A stretch of 32,146 bases of DNA, taken from the NCBI GenBank assembly GCA_946186375.1, contig CAMHMZ010000031.1, positions 1-32,146 of the forward strand. Reading direction: 5' to 3'. Below, in pieces: positions 1-8,372 of this stretch. The notes beneath the pieces are model-generated. The model made no database searches, was not told the origin of the DNA, and worked only from the letters and a program-made list of their open reading frames with translations. The first letter of the stretch is position 1, and every line of letters begins with the position of its first letter. The translations under genes and the position numbers were made by a program. Source of the stretch: an uncultured Clostridia bacterium (GTDB taxonomy: Bacteria > Bacillota > Clostridia > Oscillospirales > Oscillospiraceae).

Positions 1-43
1 AAAACCGGAGATTTGTGGCTGGCTTTCCACAATCTCTCGGTTT
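1..43. terminator. Hairpin at window edge, possible terminator
   Basis: The stretch AAACCGGAGATTTGTGG pairs imperfectly with CCACAATCTCTCGGTTT across an 8-base loop. On the minus strand the right arm ends in GGTTTT at the window boundary. This could be the terminator of the glycan operon or of a neighbour outside the window. The edge prevents a decision. Confidence 0.35.
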
Positions 44-62
44 CCTTTGCTCTCCGGAACAG

Positions 63-103
63 AAAGAGGGACCGCTGCAAAACTCTCATTTTGCAACGGT
101 CCC
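63..103 (-). terminator. Terminator of the exopolysaccharide operon
   Basis: A strong stem pairs GGGACCGCTGCAAAA with TTTTGCAACGGTCCC (one mismatch) around a short loop, 15 bases past the stop of the last operon gene. On the minus strand it is followed by TCTTTCTGTT, a moderately U-rich tract. Position and stem strength fit an intrinsic terminator; the interrupted T-run lowers certainty. Confidence 0.6.
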
Positions 104-117
104 GTCTGCTTTATCCT

Positions 118-1239
118 TCATGTAAGTGTGACTGTTTCTTCCGTCTCGGACATGTATGCATCCCAGACAAGCGGGAAAACCCGGTCGAGCCCGTACTGCA
201 GCACTTCATCGTGCGCCGCGGCGCCGAGCTGCTGCCGCAGCGCCGGCGAGTCCATCAGTCGTGAGATCTGTGCGGCGAAGGCGGCCTCATCTCCGTGCGG
301 GTACAGAAGTCCCGTCCGGCCTTCCATAATAAGATCGTTGTTGCCCTTGACATCGCTGGCGACGATTGGACATCCGAGATACATAGCCTCCATGATGTTA
401 AAGGGCAGCCCCTCGATGCGGCTGGCTGAGACCACTGCGTCCGCGAGCGCATAGGCCTCCTGCGGGCGCTTCAGATAACCCGGCAGGATCACTCGCCGCT
501 CCAGGCGGAGCTCCCGGATCAAGTCCCGGCACTCCCCCAGAAGCGCGCCGTCGCCTGCCAGCAGCAGCTGCGTGTTCTCCGGCAGCTGTGTCATGGCACG
601 AATGAGGCAGGTCTGTCCCTTTCGCGTGGAAAACTCCGCGGCGTAGGCCATAACAAAAGCGTCCTGCTCCACCCCGTAACGCTGCCGCAGCTCATAGCGC
701 GAGGGCAGAGGCTCGTCGAAGCGGCTGAAATCCACGCCGATCCCGGGGATGTGTCGTGTACGCGCGGCGAGCGGATAGCGCTCCGCAAGCGCGTCGTCAT
801 AGGCGTTCATCGTCAGCAGCAGATCGGTCTGGCCGGCTGTGAGCTTTTCCGCCGTCAGCAGCAGCGTCCTCTTGGCGCGGGAGCTCTCGTCATCAAAGAG
901 ATAGCCGTGAGAGACATTGATGCAGCGTGGGCGATCCCGCAGGCCGCGCAGGGCCAGGCGCGTAAAGAAGGCGGCGAGCGAGGTGTGCGTGACGACAAGA
1001 GCGTAGCGCTCCTGCTTTATGAGCCTTCTGAGCTTTTCCGCTGCGGCAAAGTTCACCGGCGCCGTGATTTTTTTCTCAAAGGGCAGCGTGAAGCTGCGAT
1101 CGGCCCAGGGGACCTCCCGCTCCTCTCCGCCGCAGGCGACGTGCACCTCCCAGCCCTCGCGCTGAAACGCGCGCAGATAGGGCAGATGGAAGTTCAGGAT
1201 ATGGGAGAAGGTCGAGGCCGTGAAGAGTACCTTCGGCAT
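118..1239 (-). CDS. GT4-family glycosyltransferase (GT-B fold)
   Basis: This 373-residue protein is a probable retaining glycosyltransferase that adds a sugar to the lipid-linked glycan intermediate at the cytoplasmic face of the membrane. It opens with a GT-B-like N-terminal domain (PKVLFTASTFSHILNFHLPY) typical of EpsD/CapM-like enzymes. The C-terminal domain carries the nucleotide-sugar signature SRIEGLPFNIMEA near residue 280, with the E-x7-E pair of GT4 enzymes, followed by GCPIVASDVKGNNDLI. The start has a clear GAGGAGG ribosome site six bases upstream. It lies 11 bases after the sugar-phosphate transferase gene and is the last gene of the minus-strand glycan operon. The donor and acceptor sugars cannot be read from sequence. 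Confidence 0.9.
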   Translation of the reverse strand: MPKVLFTASTFSHILNFHLPYLRAFQREGWEVHVACGGEEREVPWADRSFTLPFEKKITAPVNFAAAEKLRRLIKQERYALVVTHTSLAAFFTRLALRGLRDRPRCINVSHGYLFDDESSRAKRTLLLTAEKLTAGQTDLLLTMNAYDDALAERYPLAARTRHIPGIGVDFSRFDEPLPSRYELRQRYGVEQDAFVMAYAAEFSTRKGQTCLIRAMTQLPENTQLLLAGDGALLGECRDLIRELRLERRVILPGYLKRPQEAYALADAVVSASRIEGLPFNIMEAMYLGCPIVASDVKGNNDLIMEGRTGLLYPHGDEAAFAAQISRLMDSPALRQQLGAAAHDEVLQYGLDRVFPLVWDAYMSETEETVTLT

Positions 1240-1250
1240 GCGCAGCCTCC

Positions 1251-2630
1251 TCAGATCTCGCTGTTCTTGAATTTTCCGCCGAACACGGTCACGAGCAGGA
1301 TCTTGATATCCAGAAGCAGGCTCCAGTTTTCTATGTAATAGATATCGTGCTCGATGCGCTCCTTGATCGAGGTGTCGCCGCGCAGGCCGTTGACCTGCGC
1401 CCAGCCCGTGATGCCGGGGCGCACCTGATGCTTGACCATGTATAGCGGTACTTCATCCTTGAACTGATTGACGAAATGCGGCAGCTCCGGCCGCGGCCCG
1501 ACGAGGCTCATGTCGCCGATAAAAACGTTCCAGAACTGTGGGAACTCGTCCAGCGAATACTTGCGGATGAAGGAGCCAAACTTCGTGCGGCGGCTGTCGG
1601 AGGCGCTGCTCCAGGCCGTGTTCTCCTCATCGTTGACCCGCATGGAACGGAACTTGTACATTTTAAAGGGCTTTTTGTTGCGGCCCACGCGCTCCTGAGC
1701 GAAGATGATCGGTCCGGGAGAAGAGAGCTTCACGCCGAAGGCCACAAGGAGCATGATGGGGCTCGAGACAAGCAGCAGCAGCGCAGAGCCCACGATGTCC
1801 ATGGCGCGCTTCGTGAAGGCGTTGGCCCAGTTGTCCAGCGGAATGCGGCGGATATTCAGCAGGGGGATGCCGTTCAGATAGTCAAACTGGGGCTTGGTGG
1901 ACATATAGTCCAGATACAGGGGGATGATCATCAGCTTGCTGCCCGTGTGCTCGCAGGCGGAGATGATCTTGGGAGTTTTTTCAAAGTCGCCGATCTCAAC
2001 CGCGGAAATCACCTCGTCCGGACGCAGACGATCCAAAATCTCCGTCACCTGGTCATAGCCGCCGAGCAGCGGCAGATCGATGTCCGTCGCCTCGTCCGCC
2101 ACATAGCCGATGGCGCGATAGCCGTAGTCCAGATCCTCCCGGATGACGTTCAGATAACGCTTGGCCGTCTCACCGCCGCCAATGAGGACGACATGCTTGA
2201 GGTTGAAGCCTTTTTTACGGAAATGCCAGAGCGTTCTGCGCAGGATGATGCGCTTGATGCTCAACAGTCCGAAGCTCATGACGAAATAAATGAACAGCAT
2301 CTCGCGCGAGGAATCGTCCATGTGCTTGACGAAGAGCCAGCTGAGCAGCAGCAGCAGATCAAGAAAACTCGCCATCGCCAGGCGCGGAAGCTCTGTCTTC
2401 AAGCGGACGTGCCGGTGCGGCTGATAAAGCCCAAAGGCGGCAAATACAAAGACCTGTACCGCGGAAAAGAATACACCGAGCGTCAGAAAATACTGCAGCT
2501 GAACGGAGATCTTTCCGCCGGGCAGCACATAAAAACGCAGCCAGAAGGCCAGCGGCAGCATCAGGTAAGTGATGAGACCATCGCTGACGATGTTAACAGT
2601 ATTGAGCAGATTTTGATTTTCTCTGATCAT
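1251..2630 (-). CDS. Polyprenyl glycosylphosphotransferase (initiating sugar transferase)
   Basis: This 459-residue enzyme transfers a sugar-1-phosphate from a UDP-sugar to undecaprenyl phosphate, the first membrane step of glycan repeat assembly. Several hydrophobic segments occupy residues 10-120. A Rossmann-like CoA_binding_3 domain follows (VVLIGGGETAKRYLNVI). The C-terminal bacterial sugar transferase domain has a membrane hairpin, then FAQERVGRNKKPFKMYKFRSM, DEFPQFWNVFIGDMSLVGPRPE and RPGITGWAQVNGLRGDT, all hallmarks of the WcaJ/PssY class. The frame stays open upstream to 2864, but the ATG at 2630 was chosen because GGGAGAAG precedes it and the family N-terminus begins there. It is followed 11 bases later by the GT4 gene. 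Whether glucose, galactose or another sugar is used is unknown. Confidence 0.93.
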   Translation of the reverse strand: MIRENQNLLNTVNIVSDGLITYLMLPLAFWLRFYVLPGGKISVQLQYFLTLGVFFSAVQVFVFAAFGLYQPHRHVRLKTELPRLAMASFLDLLLLLSWLFVKHMDDSSREMLFIYFVMSFGLLSIKRIILRRTLWHFRKKGFNLKHVVLIGGGETAKRYLNVIREDLDYGYRAIGYVADEATDIDLPLLGGYDQVTEILDRLRPDEVISAVEIGDFEKTPKIISACEHTGSKLMIIPLYLDYMSTKPQFDYLNGIPLLNIRRIPLDNWANAFTKRAMDIVGSALLLLVSSPIMLLVAFGVKLSSPGPIIFAQERVGRNKKPFKMYKFRSMRVNDEENTAWSSASDSRRTKFGSFIRKYSLDEFPQFWNVFIGDMSLVGPRPELPHFVNQFKDEVPLYMVKHQVRPGITGWAQVNGLRGDTSIKERIEHDIYYIENWSLLLDIKILLVTVFGGKFKNSEI

Positions 2631-2703
2631 GGCAGCTTCTCCCGTCCCGCGGGCAAAAGGGCTCCCCTTCCCGCAGACAGTTTTTCTTTTTTTCGCGGCT
2701 AAA

Positions 2704-3813
2704 TCAGGACGTGAACTCCTGTTCCGCCAGGCGCAGCGCGGCGGCCACCACGGCGTCCATGTCATAGTAGCGGTATTCCGCCAGGCGCCCGCCGAAAAGG
2801 ATCTTCTCCTCCTGCTCCGCTTTTTCTCGATAGCGTGCATAGAGGGCGCTGTTGCTCTCGTCATTGATCGGATAAAAGGGCTCTCCGCCCGGCTGCCACT
2901 CCACGCTGTACTCGCGAGTGATCACGGTTTTCTCCTGCGTGCCGAAGGCGAAGTGCTTATGCTCGATGATCCGGGTATAGGGCGTTTCGGCGTCGGTGTA
3001 ATTGACGACGGCATTCCCCTGGAAATTCGCCTTGTCCAGGATCTCCGTTTCGAAGCGGAGGCTGCGGTACTGCAGCGGCCCGAAGCAGAAATCGTAAAAG
3101 GCGTCGATCGCACCGGTATAGAGCACCTTGTCGGCCAGCGCGTCCCAGTGTTCCCGCCCGGCCAGATAGTCCGTGCCGAGTCTGCACTCGATCCCCTCGA
3201 GCAGCGCCGCGATCAGCGCCGTGTAGCCCTCCTCGGGGATCCCCTGGTAACGCGCGTTGAAGTAATTGTTGTCATAGGTGAAGCGCACAGGGAGCCGACG
3301 GATGATGAAGGGCGGCAGCTGCGTGCAGGGCCTTCCCCACTGCTTTTGCGTGTAGCCCCGGATGAGCTTCTCATAGATGTCCGTTCCGACGAGAGAGATC
3401 GCCTGCTCCTCCAGGTTGCGCGGCTCGCCGATCCCGGCCTCCGCCCTCTGTTTCTCGATGACAGAGGCAGCCTCCTCCGGCGTCGTGACACCCCACATCT
3501 GATGGAAGGTGTTCATGTTAAAGGGGAGATTGTAGATCTCCCCTCGATAGTTTGCCAACGGACTGTTTGTAAAACGGTTGAACGAAGCAAACTGATTTAC
3601 ATAATTCCAGATCCTCCGGTCGTTGGTATGAAAGATATGGGCACCGTAGCGGTGGACCTGGATCCCCTCCAGCGCTTCGGTGTAGATGTTTCCGCCGATA
3701 TGATCCCGTTTTTCCAGTACAAGACAGCGCTTGCCCCGCTGGAGTGCCTCGTGGGCAAAAACCGCGCCGTAGAGTCCGGCGCCCACGATCAGATAGTCAT
3801 AGGGCTTGTTCAC
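2704..3813 (-). CDS. glf: UDP-galactopyranose mutase
   Basis: This FAD enzyme interconverts UDP-galactopyranose and UDP-galactofuranose, supplying galactofuranose for surface glycans. The 369-residue protein begins with the FAD-binding motif YDYLIVGAGLYGAVFA, then KRCLVLEKRDHIGGNIYTE and the family motif YGAHIFHTND. It also has NSPLANYRGEIYNLPFNMNT, and RGYTQKQWGRP from the substrate-binding region. Length matches bacterial Glf proteins (about 370). The start is a GTG at 3811-3813 preceded by GGGGGAGGGG; the open frame continues upstream only as an overlap with the ABC ATPase gene. It lies 38 bases after that gene. Its presence implies that the exported polymer contains galactofuranose. Confidence 0.95.
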   Translation of the reverse strand: MNKPYDYLIVGAGLYGAVFAHEALQRGKRCLVLEKRDHIGGNIYTEALEGIQVHRYGAHIFHTNDRRIWNYVNQFASFNRFTNSPLANYRGEIYNLPFNMNTFHQMWGVTTPEEAASVIEKQRAEAGIGEPRNLEEQAISLVGTDIYEKLIRGYTQKQWGRPCTQLPPFIIRRLPVRFTYDNNYFNARYQGIPEEGYTALIAALLEGIECRLGTDYLAGREHWDALADKVLYTGAIDAFYDFCFGPLQYRSLRFETEILDKANFQGNAVVNYTDAETPYTRIIEHKHFAFGTQEKTVITREYSVEWQPGGEPFYPINDESNSALYARYREKAEQEEKILFGGRLAEYRYYDMDAVVAAALRLAEQEFTS

Positions 3814-3851
3814 AACACGCCCCTCCCCCGCTATGTTCTCTCTTGTACGCG

Positions 3852-4649
3852 CTAACGCCGCTGCGTCAGACTCTCGCCGTAGAGCTCGTGCGCCCGCTCC
3901 AGCGCGTCCCGATCGCCGTCTGTAAAGGCGCGGTACAGGTCGCAGATGCCCTGTACATCGTCCGTGAAGCCGACCATGCGGCCCTTGTGGAGCCAGAGCA
4001 CCTTGTTGCTGAGCTTTCTGACCATGGGCAGGGAGTGCGACACCAGGATCGTCACCGCGCCCTGCTCCATAATTTCCTTCATCTTGGCCTCGCATTTTTT
4101 ACGGTAGGTCGCGTCGCCGACAGCGAGCACCTCGTCCAGGATCAGGATATCCGGCTTAACAAGGCTGGAGATGGAGAAGGCCAGACGCGCCTTCATGCCG
4201 GAGGAGAGATGTCGGAACATCCTGTCCTCGTAGCCCTGCAGCCCGGCAAATTCGATGATGCTGTCTATGTTTTTATCCATAAACTGGCGTGAATAGCCGA
4301 GAATGGCACCGCGCAGATAGGCGTTTTCGCGCACGGTCAGCGAGCCGTCGAAGCCAGCACCAAGCTCCAGGAGCGCCGCGATGCGCCCGCGGTGCTTGAT
4401 GACGCCCCGGGTGGGCTCCATGACCCCGGAGATGGCCTTCAGCAGCGTCGATTTTCCGGCGCCGTTCGTGCCGATGATGCCGAGGAAATCCCCCTCCTCC
4501 AGCGTGAAGCTGACGTTGCGGACCGCCCAGAAGTCGATCACCTTGTAGTTGTGCGTCAGCTTGCGCATCACGTATTCCTTGAGGCCGATATTTCTGAAAT
4601 CTCCGACCTTATACAGAATCGAAACTTTTTTGACTGCTAAAACCTTCAT
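3852..4649 (-). CDS. Polysaccharide ABC exporter, ATP-binding subunit (Wzt/TagH type)
   Basis: This is the ATPase half of an ABC exporter for a lipid-linked polysaccharide or teichoic-acid-like polymer. The 265-residue protein has Walker A GTNGAGKST near residue 76, the signature HLSSGMKARLAFS, Walker B DILILDEVLAVGD and the switch histidine in VSHS. The sequence AVRNVSFTLEEGDFLGIIG is characteristic of the TagH/RfbB/Wzt group rather than importers. It lacks the long C-terminal carbohydrate-binding domain found in some Wzt proteins, so export is probably coupled to synthesis rather than to a terminal cap. The gene follows its permease by 10 bases, with the ribosome site TGGAG directly after the permease stop, which indicates translational coupling. 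Confidence 0.94.
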   Translation of the reverse strand: MKVLAVKKVSILYKVGDFRNIGLKEYVMRKLTHNYKVIDFWAVRNVSFTLEEGDFLGIIGTNGAGKSTLLKAISGVMEPTRGVIKHRGRIAALLELGAGFDGSLTVRENAYLRGAILGYSRQFMDKNIDSIIEFAGLQGYEDRMFRHLSSGMKARLAFSISSLVKPDILILDEVLAVGDATYRKKCEAKMKEIMEQGAVTILVSHSLPMVRKLSNKVLWLHKGRMVGFTDDVQGICDLYRAFTDGDRDALERAHELYGESLTQRR

Positions 4650-4659
4650 ATGTGCTCCA

Positions 4660-5427
4660 TTATAGATAATACAGGAACTTGGGACTGCTCTTTTTAAAGA
4701 TGAGGCAACCTAACAGCAGCATAGAAACCGACCAGAGGAACATGTAGCCGTGATACCCAAGGCTCGGGACCATTCCCTCCAACACAACCATGCGAAAGTA
4801 CCGAATATGGACATAGATGGGATTTAACATGAACAATCTCTGGCCAAGCGGAGGAAATCTGTCGATTGTGTAGAAGATTGCGGACACATAGCGCAGGAGC
4901 CGGATGAAAATATCGTACAGATATCTGATATCCCGAAAGAAAATATTCAAAGCCGCCAGGATCATTCCCACGCCGATGTTCAGCATGACAAGACTGATGA
5001 CAGGGAGGATCAGTGTGAAAAAGTTCCAGTGGAACTCGATCTTATCCAGGATCGCCAGCAAAAAATAGACAACCATCGTTATCAGGAAGCTGATCAGATC
5101 CTGCACGTTCTTCGCCACGACAAACAGTTCTTTGGGCACCTTGACCTTGGAGATGATGCCGACGTTCTCCATCATGGCGGACATCCCGCTTTTCGTTGCG
5201 CCGTTATAGAAGGAGAAGATCAGCAATCCGCTGAACAAATAGATCGTATAATGCGGCGTGTTCCTACCGAAAAACGTGGTGAAGACGATCCTCATAATCA
5301 GCAGGCTGAGCAGCGGAGACAGAAGGCTCCAGCCCATGCCGAGGACGGTCCTCTTGTATTTCTTCTTGAAGTCGCGCTTGACGAGCTCTTCAAATAAAAA
5401 GCGATATTTTTTGATCGATTTTACCAT
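4660..5427 (-). CDS. Polysaccharide ABC exporter, permease subunit (ABC-2, Wzm/TagG type)
   Basis: This 255-residue membrane protein is the channel partner of the adjacent ATPase. It begins MVKSIKKYRFLFEELVKRDFKKKYKRTVLG, a cytoplasmic amphipathic entry typical of TagG/Wzm. About six membrane helices follow, with motifs GMGWSLLSPLL, ARDIRYLYD-like FFRDIRYLYDIF, and LNPIYVHIRYFR near the end. The frame extends 15 codons upstream to a GTG, but the ATG at 5427 has GGAG eight bases before it and fits the family start. It sits between the DUF4422 gene (74 bases upstream) and the ATPase gene. Substrate is inferred from context as a galactofuranose-containing glycan. Confidence 0.93.
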   Translation of the reverse strand: MVKSIKKYRFLFEELVKRDFKKKYKRTVLGMGWSLLSPLLSLLIMRIVFTTFFGRNTPHYTIYLFSGLLIFSFYNGATKSGMSAMMENVGIISKVKVPKELFVVAKNVQDLISFLITMVVYFLLAILDKIEFHWNFFTLILPVISLVMLNIGVGMILAALNIFFRDIRYLYDIFIRLLRYVSAIFYTIDRFPPLGQRLFMLNPIYVHIRYFRMVVLEGMVPSLGYHGYMFLWSVSMLLLGCLIFKKSSPKFLYYL

Positions 5428-5501
5428 AGTCTGCTCCAACCATTCCAACGTCCGGAGGCAGCTTCGCCCCACGGACGCCCTTGTTAGTGATCGCGCTCTC
5501 T

Positions 5502-6350
5502 TCAGCGGCGCGCCGCTGCGCGCAGGCCCTTGATCAGACTGCGCCGCCGGCTTCCGGGGGGCAGAAGCGCGTTGAGAAGCCGCGTTTTGAGCCCCTGCCT
5601 GCCGGGCAGGAAATGGACACGCGGCAGCTCGAGCGTTTTGAGCTCATCCCGGTGCCGCGTATAGAAGACGCCCAGCAGCCGCTCAGCCAGATAGCCGTCT
5701 ACCCGCTTTTCCTGCGCCGAGCGAGCGCTCAGATCCGTCTCGCGGTCGAATTCCTCCAGGATTGGAAACAGCCAGGCGCAGTAGGCGTCGAAGACCTCCC
5801 GCCGCATGATGAGGATATTGCCGAAATAATGGACCGTGCCGGAGAAATAGCGCTCCATGGCGTCGACATAGTCCGGACTTTTCTCGCGGACGATCCGCTC
5901 CAGCTTTTCCAGATCCTCCCCGCGGTGCTCGGGGGCGGCGGCATAATGCTCGCGCACGGAGACGTGCATCTCCTCCCCCTTGGGGACGATCATGTCGTAT
6001 GCTTCGATCAGCGCCGGAAAACGCGCGAAGCCGAGCCGCGCGAGCGTCTCCTCCGTCGGCTCCGCCTCCACCCGGTAGGGCAGGCGCGCATCGAAATCGG
6101 GATAGAGATAACGCCGGTAATGGAAGAAGCCGACATAATCCGCCGCGCTGTTCTTCCAGGCCCAGTAGTGCGCCGTGAGCTCGCAGTAGGAGCGATTGCG
6201 CTCGGAAATATTCTCGCCGCTGTTGTCGTGGACATAGCCCGGGAAAAGTTCGTCCGCGAGGGCCGCGCCCACCTGGATCGGCACGAGCAGCGGCACGTTT
6301 GGCACGGGGCTCTCCCTGTGGCAGCAGACGAACAGTTGGATCTTTGACAT
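5502..6350 (-). CDS. DUF4422 glycosyltransferase of capsule/EPS loci
   Basis: This 282-residue protein matches the DUF4422 family, found in exopolysaccharide and capsule clusters and believed to be glycosyltransferases. The family pattern is clear: IQLFVCCHRESPVPNVPLLVPIQVG at the start, a stretch LFPGYVHDNSGENISERN, then YCELTAHYWAWKN, DYVGFFHYRRYL and, later, YFGNILIMRREVFDAYCAWLFPILEEFD with RLLGVFYTRH. No membrane segment is evident, so it acts in the cytoplasm or at the membrane surface. It is the first gene of the glycan operon, with GGAG nine bases before the ATG and a promoter 50-80 bases upstream. A basic, arginine-rich tail ends the protein. The sugar transferred is unknown; galactofuranose is a reasonable guess given glf downstream. 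Confidence 0.88.
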   Translation of the reverse strand: MSKIQLFVCCHRESPVPNVPLLVPIQVGAALADELFPGYVHDNSGENISERNRSYCELTAHYWAWKNSAADYVGFFHYRRYLYPDFDARLPYRVEAEPTEETLARLGFARFPALIEAYDMIVPKGEEMHVSVREHYAAAPEHRGEDLEKLERIVREKSPDYVDAMERYFSGTVHYFGNILIMRREVFDAYCAWLFPILEEFDRETDLSARSAQEKRVDGYLAERLLGVFYTRHRDELKTLELPRVHFLPGRQGLKTRLLNALLPPGSRRRSLIKGLRAAARR

Positions 6351-6399
6351 GGCTCTCGCTCCTGCAGTTTTTCGTTATTTCCTGCGCTGCATCTTTGTC

Positions 6400-6428
6400 A
6401 TTTTACCATGAAAAACGCAACTATACAA
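6400..6428 (-). promoter_or_regulatory. Promoter of the exopolysaccharide operon
   Basis: On the minus strand TTGTAT (6423-6428) and TAAAAT (6400-6405) are separated by exactly 17 bases, and the -10 is preceded by TGG, an extended -10. It overlaps the stop codon of the upstream ABC exporter gene and lies about 50 bases before the DUF4422 start. It would drive the six-gene operon down to 118. Confidence 0.7.
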
Positions 6429-8301
6429 GTCCCTTTTCAGCTTTGGCACCATTTGCCGCCGCACCCTCCTGGTCGAGGATCTGCCTGAATTGCGTCTCAT
6501 AGAGCTCCCGGTAGGTGCCGCCGAGGGCGAGCAGCTCCTCATGGGTGCCCTGCTCGGCGATCACGCCGTCACGCACGACGAGGATCCGGTCTGCCTTCAG
6601 GATTGTCGAGAGCCGGTGGGCGATGACGATGCTGGTGCGTCCCTCCATCAGCGCCTCCAGCGCCTCCTGGATGGCGCTCTCTGTGATGGAGTCGAGCGCG
6701 GAGGTCGCCTCGTCGAGGATGAGGATCTTGGGATCCTTCAGAATGACGCGGGCGATGGAGAGGCGCTGCTTCTCACCGCCGGAGAGCTTCAGACCGCGGT
6801 TGCCGACCATGGTCTCATAGCCCTCGGGCTGCGCGGCGATGAAGTCGGTGAGCCGGGCGATATAGCAGGCCGCGTCAAGCTCCTCCTGTGTGGCATCCTC
6901 CTTGGCATAAAGGAGGTTTTCCCGGATCGTGCCGTTGAAGAGATAGCTCTCCTGCGTCACGACGCCGATGCAGGAGCGCAGATAGGCCAGGTCGAAGTCA
7001 CGCACGTCCACGCCCGCGATGCGCACCGAGCCCCCCAGCACGTCATAGAGGCGGGGGATGAGGTTGACCACCGTGGATTTTCCGGAGCCGGAGGGGCCGA
7101 CAATGGCGTACATCTTCCCGCCGGGCACCGTGAAGTTCACGTCGGTCAGCAGGGGCTTTTCCTTGTCATAGGAAAAGACGACGTGGTCATAGACGATATC
7201 CTCGTCCCGAACCTCCGGCTTTTGGCCGTTTTCCGGGGAGACGATATCGGTTTTCATGTCGAAGTAGTCGAAGATGCGGGTAAAGAGCGCCAGAGAGCGC
7301 GTAAAGTCCACGTGAATGTTCAGCAGGCTCTCCACCGGGCGGTAGAGACGGTTGACGAGCGCGACCGTCGCGGTGATCGTGCCGACGGTGAGCGCGGGAT
7401 CGGCGCGAGAGATGATGAACCAGCCGCCCGCGAAGTAGATGAGCAGCGGGCCGAGCTGGGTAAACATGCCCATCACGACGCGAAACCAGCGGCCGCTGCG
7501 CTGCTCCTTGAGGCTCAGCTGCGTGACCTCCTCGTTGACGTCCACAAAGCGGTCATACTCCCGCTTTTCCCGGGCAAAGAGCTTGACAAGCAGCGAGCCG
7601 GAGACCGAAAGCGTCTCGTTGATGAGCTGGTTCATCTCGTCCGTCTTCGCCTGCGAGGCCGTCAGCAGCTTCCAGCGCGTCTTGCCCACGGTCTTGGTCG
7701 GCAGCACGAGCAGCGGGATGACCACGATCCCGATCAGCGCCAGCTGCCAGCTCATTGTGAAGAGCGCGACGAGCGTCGTGACCACGGTCGCGATGTTCGA
7801 CACGATGCTCGACAGGGTGCCGGAGATGACAGAGCTTACACCGGAGATGTCCGTATTCATGCGCGTAATGATATCGCCCTGCTTTTCGGAGGTGAAAAAG
7901 GCGTGCGGCATGTGCAGCAGATGCTCGTACATCTGGTTTTTCATGTCGAAGATGATGCGCTGGGAGATCCAGGCGTTGATGTAGCTCTCCAGCACGCTGA
8001 TGACCTGCGAGCCCGTCAGCGTGACGAAGGCCATCAGGAGGAGCCGGATCAGCAGCGCCATGTTTTTGCCGACCAGCGCCTCGTCCACGATGCGCCCCGT
8101 GATGATGCTCGGCATCAGCCCGAGCACCGCGGAGAGCAGGATCGTTACGAACACGAGCAGAAACTGCAGCCAATAGGGTTTGAGATAGGACAAAATACGT
8201 CTGAGCAGCGCGGCGTCCACCTTGGGGAGGTTCTGCTTCTCGTCGTCCGTGAGAAAGCCGCGCGGCCCCAGCCCTCTGCCGGGTTCCCGCCATAGGATCA
8301 C
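6421..8301 (-). CDS. ABC exporter, fused membrane and ATPase domains (MsbA-like half transporter)
   Basis: This 626-residue protein is a type IV ABC exporter half-molecule that should work as a homodimer in the cytoplasmic membrane. Six transmembrane helices fill residues 40-330, with the coupling sequence MPHAFFTSEKQGDIITRMNTD. The ATPase domain has Walker A VGPSGSGKST, Q-loop VVTQESYLFNGTIRENL, signature KLSGGEKQRLSIARV, Walker B ILILDEATSALD and H-loop IAHRLST. The N-terminal GPRGFLTDDEKQNLPKVDAAL resembles that of many clostridial paralogues, supporting the GTG start at 8299-8301 despite a close-set AAAGG site. It has its own promoter and borders the glycan operon. Substrate is unknown; lipids, peptides or drugs are possible. 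Confidence 0.93.
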   Translation of the reverse strand: MILWREPGRGLGPRGFLTDDEKQNLPKVDAALLRRILSYLKPYWLQFLLVFVTILLSAVLGLMPSIITGRIVDEALVGKNMALLIRLLLMAFVTLTGSQVISVLESYINAWISQRIIFDMKNQMYEHLLHMPHAFFTSEKQGDIITRMNTDISGVSSVISGTLSSIVSNIATVVTTLVALFTMSWQLALIGIVVIPLLVLPTKTVGKTRWKLLTASQAKTDEMNQLINETLSVSGSLLVKLFAREKREYDRFVDVNEEVTQLSLKEQRSGRWFRVVMGMFTQLGPLLIYFAGGWFIISRADPALTVGTITATVALVNRLYRPVESLLNIHVDFTRSLALFTRIFDYFDMKTDIVSPENGQKPEVRDEDIVYDHVVFSYDKEKPLLTDVNFTVPGGKMYAIVGPSGSGKSTVVNLIPRLYDVLGGSVRIAGVDVRDFDLAYLRSCIGVVTQESYLFNGTIRENLLYAKEDATQEELDAACYIARLTDFIAAQPEGYETMVGNRGLKLSGGEKQRLSIARVILKDPKILILDEATSALDSITESAIQEALEALMEGRTSIVIAHRLSTILKADRILVVRDGVIAEQGTHEELLALGGTYRELYETQFRQILDQEGAAANGAKAEKGLV

Positions 8302-8325
8302 AGCCTTTCTGTTCGATATGGCTCC

Positions 8326-8354
8326 GTTTTATTGTGCGCAGTCCGTTTCGTCAA
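8326..8354 (-). promoter_or_regulatory. Promoter of the ABC exporter gene
   Basis: TTGACG (8349-8354) and TAAAAC (8326-8331) on the minus strand are 17 bases apart, in the 71-base gap before the exporter gene. The predicted start point leaves a leader of only about 18 bases, just enough for the AGAAAGG ribosome site. Confidence 0.6.
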
Positions 8355-8372
8355 TGGTTTTCGGCGGCGGTC

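Noticed and set aside
6490..8295. 601-codon plus-strand frame opposite the ABC exporter
   Set aside because: It mirrors a well-conserved ABC transporter gene and has the composition of an antisense shadow.
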